This document shows, piece after piece, positions 9,842 through 19,687 of a stretch of 28,650 nucleotides of DNA. Position 1 is the stretch's first letter, and each line of letters starts with the position of its first letter. This DNA is from Pelargonium nanum. Lineage: Eukaryota > Streptophyta > Magnoliopsida > Geraniales > Geraniaceae. Position numbers and translations under genes: made by a program. The notes below the pieces were generated by a model. It had not been told where the DNA came from. It made no database searches and saw nothing but the letters and a program-made list of their open reading frames with translations. The stretch lies in contig JAYMTF010000890.1 in assembly GCA_036897485.1 (NCBI GenBank), positions 1 to 28,650 of the forward strand, written 5' to 3'.

Positions 9842-12800
9842 ATGAGGCCTTTTCTACTACTCAACCAAAGAGCTGTCATGGCGGCGCAGCTGGTGGGCCT
9901 CAGATCACTGTTCCCAAGAGCTTCCTTCTCTTCTTCTGCTGCTTCCGCCAAGTGGGAAGGTGGCGTTTCCATGGTTCAGGGCGCTTCTAGAGGAATTGGC
10001 CTCGAATTCGTAACCTTTTCTTCCTTTTTCTCGTCATTTTTGAGATTTAGCTTTGTGGGTTTTTCTAATTTGTGTCCAAGTTGCTAGCTTTTCTCTTTGT
10101 TAAGATTCATGACAATGAACCAATAGAGGGCAGAGCAGAATTGTGAAATGGTTTAGTGTTGCTTGATATGGATATATATTGATGAAGATAATGGGATGAG
10201 GAGGAGGGTTAGAGTATAAAACTACAATTGTGTCCTCGAATATTATGCTTAAGCTTTTGGTTGAGTTGATTCTCTCGGTAACATATGTACAATAAGGTTC
10301 CAACTGAAGAGACATTTTAGATTATGAAACTTAGATTGCACCCTTCATGAATCAGGACAAAGGGGTCTATTGCTTTTCTGAAAAGAATTGTGATATGCAG
10401 TTTTAAACTTCTTTGGAGTGGGAGTGTGGGACTGAGGAATTTAGGGATCACAGGACAATGTGTATATATTTAAGTTATATAGGAAGTGGAATTTTGATGC
10501 AAAACCAAAAACCAGAAAGAAGTGAGAATCTTGGGGTTATAACAGGTAAAAACATTTGCTTGTATGAGGCGTGTCTATTCAGAATGTGCAAAGTGTAATT
10601 TGGATTGCCAAAATTTGTGCCAGTGGTGTCTCTTTCACTTAGTTTTTCAAGATACGTTGAGATACCTGTTTTGGTTGTAACTGTCCCAAATATGTATATA
10701 GCATTGAAGTGAGCTATTCAGTGCAACAATGTACTTCCCTATGTGTTTTTCTTTCTTAGACTACAAATCGCAAATAATTTAGTAACTTACTGTGAATCTC
10801 CTTACCTTAATAAAAACTTCAAAATCACTATGCTGACTTCTTTTTGTACCTCGCGTAGGTTAAACAACTGCTGGAGAAAAATGAGAAAGGACATGTTGTT
10901 GCTACTTGCCGCAATCCAGAAGGGTCAACAGGCCTTCATGATTTGAAAAATAGGTTTCATGAGCGTTTGGAAATCCTACAGTTGGATTTGACTGATGAAA
11001 GCACCATAGAGGTGATGACAGCCTTGATTTAATTTCCGTTCTCATTTGTCCAGACTAAATAGAAACTTTACCTTGACAGATACCCTTACTTTTCGTTGGA
11101 AATAAGTGTATGCCAAGTGTTGATACAGTTAAGCATAGTAAGCTTGGAATAATTTGATTAGATAGGGTTGAAATTGTTTTGACATACAAATTGGATTATC
11201 ATTTATCAACCTCTGCTGTGGTCTTTGTGATTGTGAATTTGTGTTCTTTGTTACATACTTCCTGGCAAGAGACAACTGCCTTTTTTTTTTTTTGAGAAAT
11301 TGTTTGCCGTCATATTTCAGGCTTCTGCGAAGTCAATTGGAGAACAATATGGCTCTTTAAACCTTCTTATTAATGCATCTGGTATTCTTTCAATACCAAA
11401 TGTGCTGCAACCAGGTATAGATGTTTTGTTATTGTTTAAACCAGGATTTTTAGCTTAGTGATAAAATTGAACAGCTTTAACAGATTGTCTAACCATAAAT
11501 TAAAAGCCCAACAGTTATGTAATATTAATTAAATTGATTTGTGCCTTTCTTCCTTAACCTAGGCAGGTAAATGATGTTATTTTCTTTAATCTCCAGTACA
11601 GAAACGACGTTGAGGAAAGTAGAGAAGTCATCTTTGCTTCTTAACTATGAGATCAATGCTGTCGGTCCTGTTCTAGTGATGAAGGTATGCTCACTTTTCA
11701 CCTTACTATTGTGATTCTGAGAGGAATGTGCCTTTAGTGCTAGTGATAATAATTCCATGACTTGCCATTTGTTCAATTATCTCATTTTTCCCGTATAAAT
11801 ATGTTGGAAAAAGCTTTTATTAGCATGGTGGAAAGATCAAAGATGTGCAAGTCTAGCTAGCATGAGTGAGCATATATAAGTTTTTTTACATTACTTGTGA
11901 TTAAAGATTAAAATGATTATATTTCGTAAAAAAAGAAAAAAAGAAATCTGTATGCACAACACAACTGCCCCCGAAATTATTGAGCCTTGTTATGTGATGC
12001 GACTCTTTGACTCGGTTAAAGGAGCACACTAGGATTTGTTGTCTTACTCTTATCCACGTGTTGAGGTAGTTGTGATGAATTTTTTTTAAGTTTGGAGTCT
12101 TAGGGGACGAAGTTGGAGGCTAAGTACCTGGGGGATGGTGCTGGAAGCTATGGTCCCTACTCTTAGGATCCTGGAGCATGTACAAGAGCAGCACATCGTT
12201 AGCGGGAGACCCGGGTGTGTGCCCAATAATCCACTTGGGCATAGGAGTTTAAATTTACTTTGGAAGATCCGAACCTCACCTACACTAGGATTTGTTGCTA
12301 CTTGTCGATACTTGTGATTTTTTTTAGTAGCATCAATATGGTTTCTGCACCTATCTTATTTCTAAGCTTGATAATTGTTGTGTACTACATTTTCTATTTT
12401 TGTATCTTGTGCTCGCAGCACATGTGGCCCCTTCTCAAAATTGGAGGAGGCTTGGGGACTGGAAGGGATGTTGCAATTATGGCTAACTTGAGTGCTAGGG
12501 TGGGATCTATTGGCGACAATAACCTTGGCGGCTGGCACTCATATCGAGCTTCAAAGACTGCTCTCAACCAGTGTATGAGTTCTTTAAAGTGCTCTTGTAG
12601 TAAATATTAGGATTTAGTATTCCTAAGATATTCGGGTGGGTCTGGTGTAAGCTCATAGTTTCAACTAAATGATAGATCTTGTGAAAATATTATGACATTA
12701 GATAATAATGTAAGGAATTCAGAAATAATCTTGTTTGGTAGGGTGGTTGTTCATGCTAGTTGCCAATGTTAAATGAATAACTCGGTTCAATTCATACATG

Positions 12801-13201
12801 AACATGTACACTTTATTTTGGATGGCAATGGTGTGGTAGTAGGAAAATTGAGAAGCAAATAAACGTGCACCAACCTAGTACGTCAGGACAACTAAAAGAG
12901 AAAATAACCAGCTGACCTCTTGGTGTTGCAGCTGCTAATACTTCATTGTTAATTGATGCTTGCAGTGACAAAAACTGTTTCTGTGGAGCTTGCAAGAAGG
13001 AAGGATCCAATTATATGCATCTTATTGCACCCGGGTACAGTCGACACAGATCTCTCAAAGCCATTTCAGAGAAATGTTCCGAAAGGCAAGCTTTTCACCA
13101 AAGAGTTCTCAGTGGAGAAGCTCTTGAGCATCATCAACAATGCAAAGATCCATGACAATGGCAAGTTCTTTGCCTGGGATGGACAGGAAATTCCTTGGTA
13201 A
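9842..13201 (+). CDS. Short-chain dehydrogenase/reductase (C-factor-like SDR)
   Basis: NAD(P)-dependent Rossmann-fold oxidoreductase; substrate not predictable. Six exons: 9842-10009, 10859-11011, 11321-11414, 11602-11684, 12419-12572 and 12966-13201 join in phase to 295 residues. The cofactor loop reads QGASRGIG (about 46-53), where classical SDRs have TGxxxGIG. A DLTD acid pair follows, then LINASG in place of the usual NNAG, a Ser in LSARVGS, the catalytic YRASK (Y-x3-K) and HPGTVDTDLS at the usual place. The C-terminus is the AWDGQEIPW-type ending of this plant family, so the protein is complete. The first ~35 residues are Arg/Ser-rich and nearly free of acidic residues, fitting a mitochondrial or plastid presequence. 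Met13 (9878) is an alternative start. Intron 1 holds a solo LTR and intron 4 a segment bounded by 16-bp direct repeats. The closest Arabidopsis relative I recall is At4g20760. Confidence 0.9.
10207..10283 (+). mobile_element. Solo LTR of a TRIM-like retrotransposon in SDR intron 1
   Basis: This 77-bp segment begins GGTTAGAGTATA and ends in CTCTCGGTAACA. The start matches the terminal repeat of the miniature retrotransposon at 23927-24155 (TGTTAGAGTATA) and the interior matches its ...TTTTGGTTGAGTTG... block, in the opposite orientation. There is no primer-binding site after it, so it reads as a lone LTR. The first base of the expected TG is changed and no clear target duplication remains, so it is old. 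Confidence 0.5.
12026..12297. repeat. Segment bounded by 16-bp direct repeats in SDR intron 4
   Basis: ACACTAGGATTTGTTG occurs at 12026-12041 and again exactly at 12282-12297. The 240 bp between are noticeably more GC-rich than the rest of the intron (including GGGAGACCCGGGTG and a short CCAATAATCCACTTGGG inverted piece), which fits an inserted segment. No terminal inverted repeats or coding were recognised, so the element type is open. Confidence 0.5.
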
Positions 13202-13660
13202 TCAGTATATGCAATAGCAAATAAATTTCTGATAGATTCCTATCTCTTGACTGTGCTGGAACCAGATGTGATTTAATGAACTGGCTTGGTTGTTTTGGTG
13301 TTTTTTTTTTCTACTCTTTGTAAACATTTACTCTTTGGGACACCCCAACAAGGAGAATTGAGAAATAAAAATGGTAACAATAGCATTTTTTTTAGACTGA
13401 CATGGGATCAAATATCTATAGCCATATATAACATTATAATCTAATTCATTTGGAATGTTCTTATTGATTGTTTACAAGAACTTGCATGCTTTATTCCATG
13501 GCAAACATGTTTAGCAGAAAACAAGAAATCTCCTCAGACTTCTGTAAAGGTACTAGATGAGCTACAACATGATCATTTGATGGGGTTCATGCAACAAGTA
13601 TGACATGAAACATTGCATCAATCTATATATCAACTTGAAGCTAAAATCAGAAGATTATCG
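13202..13660. other. 3' UTR and spacer after the SDR gene
   Basis: About 460 bp. An AATAAA at about 13364 is a plausible polyadenylation signal for the SDR transcript. Nothing else is recognised. Confidence 0.4.
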
Positions 13661-14107
13661 GGAATGTCAATCATTATAAATTGGTTGAGACTCTCAGCCA
13701 AGAGACAAACGAAATGGATTTAGTCAGGGCATTTCGTGCCCACAAATTCATTGGTACGGATACGAGTGTTAATCAATGACATCAACTCATTGACTTCCAG
13801 CCAATAGATCATGGTTGAGATTTTTTTTCTCAAATCAGAACAAGAAACGTCTAAGAATGAATAAAGAACCTCTATCAGGAATCTCAACCCTTATAAATTG
13901 GCTGAGACTCTCAGCCAAGAGACAAACGAAATGGATTCAGTCGGAGCGTTTCGTGCTCACAAATTCATTAGAACGGATATAAGTGTTAATCAATAATATA
14001 ACGTCACCTCATTGACCATGATTTTTTGGCTGAGAGTCTCAGCCAATAAATTTATTTTCTCAAACCAGAACAAGAAATGTCTAGGGATGAATAAAGAACT
14101 GTCTGGG
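13661..14107. repeat. Tandem duplication of ~220 bp with internal palindromes
   Basis: Unit 1 (about 13661-13877) and unit 2 (about 13878-14107) share long blocks in order: GGAAT.TCAA, TTATAAATTGG, GAGACTCTCAGCCAAGAGAC, AAACGAAATGGATT, CACAAATTCATT and GAATAAAGAAC. In unit 2 the block GGCTGAGACTCTCAGCC (13900-13916) is a perfect palindrome about a central C, and its reverse complement recurs at 14028-14044, so unit 2 also contains an inverted pair about 110 bp apart. The repeat ends about 20 bp before the first ATG of the methyltransferase region. Confidence 0.85.
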
Positions 14108-14223
14108 GAAGATTAGAACTCAGAACAATGGAATATGAAAATCGGGTAGGAAGCATTCCATTTTATCGCATCTTCTTAAAGAAAGTGAAATTTCGACCGT
14201 TGGATCTCAAAAAGATCAAATTT

Positions 14224-14244
14224 TGGGCCGTGAACCACTGGGCC
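14224..14244 (+). promoter_or_regulatory. Two TGGGCC (site II) elements near the methyltransferase start
   Basis: TGGGCC at 14224-14229 and 14239-14244, 31 bp before the ATG at 14275. Site II elements normally sit upstream of the transcription start, so their place inside the open frame that begins at 14128 argues that this upper part is promoter or leader and that translation starts at 14275 or later. Inference from motif and position only. Confidence 0.4.
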
Positions 14245-14274
14245 GCTCTATCTTCCCTTCTTCTTGTATCGAGT

Positions 14275-17200
14275 ATGGTAATCGGGTCGTTACCGAGTCT
14301 AACCGGACTATTGGCTCGACCCGTTTCCAGACCTAGGCCTAGGTCGCAGCTTGTTTCTTCTTCTTCGTCGACGGTCCGTTCCCTCCAGAGAGAGGAGGTT
14401 GGGTCAGAATCGCTTCGGTGTGTTGCGAGGATTACGGAAATGGATATCGGCGGGTTAGACTCCGACGGCCGGGAATTTAAGAGCGCCGACGAGATGTGGC
14501 GGGAGCAGGTCGGCGACGATCAAAAGAAGTCCGAGTGGTATCAAAACGGCGTCGGGTACTGGCAGGTATGTCACAATTGCAAAAACCCTTTCATTTTTTG
14601 CTATTTTGAGGTATTAAAGGAATGATTTTGATGTTGGTTGTGTATGTTTTGAGAAAAAAAGGGTGTGGAGGCTTCAGTGGATGGAGTGCTGGGAGGGTAT
14701 GGCCATGTGAGTGAGCCAGATGTTACTACTAGTGAAGCTTTTCTCAAGACTCTTTTCTCTGAAAGATTTGAAGGTGGTGAAAGGAACAGGCACCTTGTGG
14801 CTCTAGGTACTCTCTTTGACACTCTGTAAACTTATGATCACTGTTAAAACTAGGTTATATTTGAATGGTTGATAATTGTTGAAACTTGAAACCTGTAGTG
14901 AACATAATTGATAGAGGAATTTGTAAGTGTTGAATACTATAGTTTGCACATAAATCTTTATGAATTCTCAGGACTGCGCGTATGCATAATTTTATCAGAA
15001 TCTGGTTTATAGCATGTTTACAAGGTGGTTGATCTAGGATGTTTTTGTTCATCATAGATAGCAACAAATACAATGGTTTCTACAGTTGTGGATAAAAAAG
15101 TTGTTTCAATTGCATAAAGGACTAGTTTGTAGTTATGCATTTCAAATGCGACCATTTGAAAAGGGTATTTCATCTGAAACTGTTGACTGCTTGATGTTCA
15201 GTTTTTCGAACTTCCGGCAAAAAACTATAAGTTACAGAATTTTACTTTCATTGCTATAAGACATAATGGTTTTAGCCTTTTAGGTACTTGACTATGGAAA
15301 ATCTTACAAATGATCAATGCTATTGCAGATTGCGGCTCTGGCATTGGGAGAGTTACCAAGAATCTTCTTATACGACATTTTAATGAGGTAACATCTGTTT
15401 CTTCACTCAATCCATTTGTCTTAGATCCTTCGAGTACAGCTAAAATTCCAGTTTATTTGTTCCCAAGTCAAAAAAGTAATAGAATAAATTTATAAAAAAA
15501 TAAATTGAATGTTATGTGTCTTTGTTACATTAGCTTAATAATGTAAACATATAGATTTATCTTATACTTCTTCAATTATCATATTAGTATGTAGCATTTT
15601 TACTTTGAACTTTTCGTTTCCTGAATCCAGGTTGATCTTCTTGAGCCTGTATCTCATTTTTTAGAAGCTGCTCGTGAAAGTTTGGTTCCTGGAAACACAG
15701 ATACTCACAAGGCCACTAATTTTTTCTGTGTTCCACTTCAGGTAATGATCACGGAGAATGTGCGCACACACTCTTATGGTCAAAACTTCTTGGGTGTAGT
15801 TAAATTGTCACAGTGACTTCACTAAGTAAAGGAATTATAGATTTCAATTGCAATATGCAGCATTCAATTTGAGAGAACATACATATAGTAATTAAAAAAA
15901 TTAAGTAAACAATGTGATATTTGAGTATTTGTAAATTGCACAATATATGATGCATTGTTGAATGACTTTGCAAATTGCCACATTGGTATGATGTAGTTTT
16001 ATGTAATGCATAAGGGCGTATTTCCATATGAGACAAAGGTATTGGCCTCTAAATTGTGTGAATGTGTAAACATTTCATAGACATGTATAAGGTAATTAGA
16101 GAAACACCTTCAACCCTGAAAATTTGATAAGAGTATATAAACAAGGTTTACATATGCTAAGTTGAAAGAATAGGAGATCTGAGGTAGGCCTCAAATCGAA
16201 CCATTAAACCATATCTCTTGCTTACTTCAGCCTCCTGTCCTCTACCATTAACAGTTAACTTCTTTTTTCGTTTCTTTATTTTGCTTTTAATTTTTCTTGA
16301 CTTAAACAATGTAGGAATTCACACCCGAAGCTGGAAAATATGATGTTATTTGGATTCAGTGGTGTATTGGACATCTTGCAGATGATGACTTTGTGTCCTT
16401 TTTCAATAGAGCAAAGGTAAACTAATTATCTGCATAAAATCATAGTAGATCAAAATATAAATTGTTTATTTGTAATTAACATGATTGTTTTTTCATTTTA
16501 TGAGTCCTGCAAACCTTTGCAGTTTTTACTTACATAATGCAGTGGGCAGGCTGAAATGAAGATGAACTTTGTTTATACTATACTATAAAATCCTATGCAA
16601 TTTTGTGATGTTAATGTTTTATCCTTGCCTTTTTGAATGATGTGCAATCTTGTTACATGGTGATTTTTTTTTTTGTGCTTTAGAGGATGTTAGTGTTGCC
16701 TCAATTACATATAAGTTCTGACTTCTGAACATTACAACATTTATTTTATTCTCTCCTTTGTTCAGACTAAAGAACTTTTATTTTCTGTGGCATTACAATG
16801 AAAGTCAGTAATTTTTTAAACTCAGCTCTTTGCAAAATGGTCAACCCATTCATACTCCATTTTATTTTGATCGAGTAAATTGTATAACTTTGTATAAAGC
16901 ACACCATTTGTTGACTTTTCTTAGTAATGCGGAATGTTGAAATTTTGAAACCTGATATTTGCTGAGTTCCTGAGCTTCCTTGCCCTCCACTCCACTCTCA
17001 TATTCATTGTTCTTTGTCCTTTGAAGCTCTTGAGCTGTTTTGTTCTCCCTTTTCCTCTTTAATTGATGTTTTTTGTTTTTTTGACACTGAACATATAGTA
17101 CTGATAAGTAGAGAACTCCACTCTGTGCACTAGTTGTATAATGTATGTTCAGTATTCTAATTAACTTTTTAATTATATTAAGGAAACCATTAAAAAACAG

Positions 17201-18000
17201 AAAGGTACTTCTCAAGTACACGGGAAAAGCCTCTGCGCATATAGGCTTTTCTTGTTGTTATATGTGGTTGCATAAATACCAAGTTCATCATTTCAAATTT
17301 CTTGTGTTTCTAACTGCTATGTACTTTTAGGTTGGCCTCAAACCTGATGGATTTTTTGTCCTGAAAGAGAACCTTGCAAGATCTGGTACCATGCTCTGTG
17401 TCTCAGTTTCTATCTATTTATTTGGCCCGTTCTCAACCTCCTTTTGCCATGCACATGAAAGCTACAACATTGGCTCCATTTTAAATTTCTAAAATTGTCT
17501 CTTTACAGGATTTGTATTAGACAAAGAAGATCGAAGCATTACAAGGTCTGATTTATACTTCAAGGAGCTTTTTAGAAAGTGTGGACTGCATCTTTACAAA
17601 TCAAAGGTATATGTCTTCACATGTACTAACCCAAATTTCAGTTTGATGCTATTTAATATTCAAGTTGAGTGTCAGTTGTTCAGTTGTTCCTTAATGCTCC
17701 GTTTAGAACATGGAAAAGTTAAAGGAAATATAAGCTATAACTTGTAAGATAAATGTTCTAAATTAGGTTGATTAATTTTGTTTAGTAATGATTTTGGGAG
17801 CTGGGAGTTTTCTTTCATCGAAAAGACAAACTAGCGCAGAACTATGTAACACTGATTCTGATTTACAGGACCAAAAGGGATTCCCAGATGAATTGTTTGC
17901 TGTAAAGATGTATGCCTTGACAACCGAAGTGCCAAAGCCAAAGAGGGTTCATGGTACCAGATCTAAAAAACACGCTAATACACCTGGCCTGATTAAGTGA
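14275..18000 (+). CDS. NTM1: Alpha-N-terminal protein methyltransferase 1 (NTM1/NRMT family)
   Basis: S-adenosylmethionine-dependent enzyme that methylates the alpha-amino group of proteins beginning X-Pro-Lys once the initiator Met is removed. Eight exons: to 14565, then 14662-14806, 15329-15387, 15631-15741, 16315-16416, 17331-17385, 17509-17606 and 17869-18000, all in phase. From this ATG the protein is 330 residues. The SAM-binding motif LDCGSGIG is at about 145-152, followed by VDLLEPV (motif II), then QWCIGHL and KENLA, signatures of the NRMT family. The start is uncertain: 14128 gives 379 residues, 14275 gives 330, and 14440 gives 275, which is close to the usual family length and begins MDIGGLDSDG. 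The stretch before residue 56 is Ser/Arg-rich and could target an organelle. Closest Arabidopsis relative: At5g44450. Intron 5 (16417-17330) is the longest. Confidence 0.92.
16189..16247 (-). mobile_element. Possible SINE or tRNA-like remnant in NTM1 intron 4
   Basis: On the minus strand TGGTAGAGGACAGG (complement of about 16234-16247) resembles an A box, and GGTTCGATTTGAGGC (complement of 16189-16203) a B box, at tRNA-like spacing. No cloverleaf forms and no tail was recognised. Weak, reported as a candidate only. Confidence 0.25.
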
Positions 18001-18739
18001 TGAACTTCACATTTCAATCAAGGAAAGAATGTTTGTGAGATGATCATCATGACTAGATGGGTTTCGCATTTGTCCCAAATTATGTGGCTATCGAATGCCT
18101 GGATGATTCCTTCTTTCACACAGGGATTAACTCTCGATTTCGTACTCTAGCCATCTTGTGATATGTGAACTTTGTGCTTGGCTTTGAGGCTCTGTTGTAA
18201 ATCTCTGAAAGAAATATCATATTAATGCACTTGCCCTTTGTGTTCTGAGAGTTCTAGGTGTTTCCAGAGGAAAATTTAACTGATTAGAAATCTTTTTCCC
18301 TTTGCATTGCATTTTTGTGTTGTGAATTTGTGATTTCTACATTCTGAAACATGAATGACAATTGTTTTTCTTTTCTTAATGTGATCATATTGACATTCCA
18401 ATCTTAAAACTTAGGCAACAATTTTGGAAAGTAACTTACTGAAATAATTGGTTGCATTTGCTTTCCAAAATTAAAACCCATTAATGCAAATAAATACAGA
18501 TCAATTGATCATTGTCTAGCCCTTGAATGGTCATGAAATAAAGGAAGAAACCAAATCAACACAAAATTCATTTCTTGTAAGTGAGCAATTTACTATTACA
18601 AGATCTGATTAAACCTACCTAGCTGGTTAGCAGCTGACTGCACATGTTAAACATGACAACAAAACAACTCAAGAAAACAGACAACAACAACAAAAACAAT
18701 CTAACATAATACCATGAAGCTACTAATCCTAATCAAGAA
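18001..18739. other. Convergent spacer between NTM1 and the bHLH gene
   Basis: Holds the 3' ends of both transcripts, which run towards each other. No gene, RNA or transposon was recognised in these 740 bp. Confidence 0.5.
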
Positions 18740-19687
18740 CTATTTCTTGGGTTGAAGCAACAATTTGTCAATGTCCTTAACAATCAAAGGCTTGGATTGA
18801 ATGTGAGCATCATTTGCCAGATTCTCAACAAATTTCCTTGGAACCAAACACTTCTCCTCTGAATACAGCTTCTCTTGTATCATTGGAGAGCCAAGCAGAA
18901 CCTGGAGCTCTAATGGCTTCTCTGTCTCCTCCTCCTCCTCCTGCAAGTGATTACATATATATGTTATTTTTTTTATCAGCAAGCGTACAAACACGGAACT
19001 CGAAACTGACACCTCGAGGGAAGCAATTAGATAATTTTTTTTTACCTGAAATGAGGCCATGAGTTGAAGAATTGCAACTTGAGATTGCAACCACTTGACA
19101 TACTTGGAAGCAGCATGGAACATTTCAGCTGTGTTCATCTTGGTGCCACCAGGAACCAGCTTCCCCAGCTCCTGAGTCTTCTCTGTTATCTTCTTCCTCC
19201 TCTGCCTCGCCGCCATGCTCTGCGCCGACAAGCTCCCGCCGCTCTTCTTACCACCCTCCTCCGGCGGCCGGACCTGAAACTCCGGCAGAGGAGGAGGAGG
19301 CAGAAACTCCGGAGCCGCAGCAGAGAAGGAGTTGGGGACATTAAACCCATCAAAGAAACAGGGCACATTAACATTACCATTAACATTAACAAAACAATCT
19401 TCGAAGCTCTTGCGGCGCTTGAGGAAGTGGCACGAGGAATCATAATCATAATCATAATCATTGGTGGCGGCGGGGAAGATGTCGGGGGTGAGGGATACGA
19501 GGTTGTCGGACGGCGAAGAAAAGTAAGGGAGGAGATAGTTGTTGTCATAATAGAGAAGCAAATCTTGATCTTGATTATCAAGAAACTGATTGTTGGTGTT
19601 TATAAAATCAGGAGCAAAGAGGTCTGTTGTGGTTAGCTCTAGTGATGTTGCAGAGGAGGACCAGTTGGAGCAGTAACTGAGTGCCAT
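18740..19687 (-). CDS. bHLH52/bHLH53-like: bHLH transcription factor (bHLH52/bHLH53-like)
   Basis: Nuclear transcription factor. Exon 1 is 19687-19046 and exon 2 18940-18740 on the minus strand, giving 280 residues from the ATG at 19685-19687. The N-terminal half is low-complexity (Tyr/Asp runs, Asn-Val repeats, poly-Pro). The bHLH lies at about 153-210: SLSAQSMAAR basic region, helix 1 ITEKTQELGKLVPGG, helix 2 MNTAEMFHAASKYVKWLQSQV. The C-terminal LLGSPMIQEKLYSEEKCLVPR is the conserved tail of the bHLH52/53 subgroup. Residue 162 is Gln (RQRRKK), where canonical E-box binders have Glu. The 105-nt intron (18941-19045) has GT-AG ends, is divisible by three and contains no stop, so retaining it would insert 35 residues between the bHLH and the tail. 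A (GA)n tract lies in the probable 5' UTR. Confidence 0.9.
   Translation of the reverse strand: MALSYCSNWSSSATSLELTTTDLFAPDFINTNNQFLDNQDQDLLLYYDNNYLLPYFSSPSDNLVSLTPDIFPAATNDYDYDYDSSCHFLKRRKSFEDCFVNVNGNVNVPCFFDGFNVPNSFSAAAPEFLPPPPLPEFQVRPPEEGGKKSGGSLSAQSMAARQRRKKITEKTQELGKLVPGGTKMNTAEMFHAASKYVKWLQSQVAILQLMASFQVKKNYLIASLEVSVSSSVFVRLLIKKITYICNHLQEEEEETEKPLELQVLLGSPMIQEKLYSEEKCLVPRKFVENLANDAHIQSKPLIVKDIDKLLLQPKK

Noticed and set aside
12135-12317. 60-codon frame in SDR intron 4
   Set aside because: It lies in the direct-repeat-bounded segment, starts at a chance ATG, and has no similarity I recognise.
19064-19636. 190-codon open frame on the plus strand opposite the bHLH exon
   Set aside because: It is the antisense of low-complexity bHLH coding sequence (poly-Ile, poly-Arg and poly-Gly runs), lacks family resemblance and conflicts with a well-supported gene.
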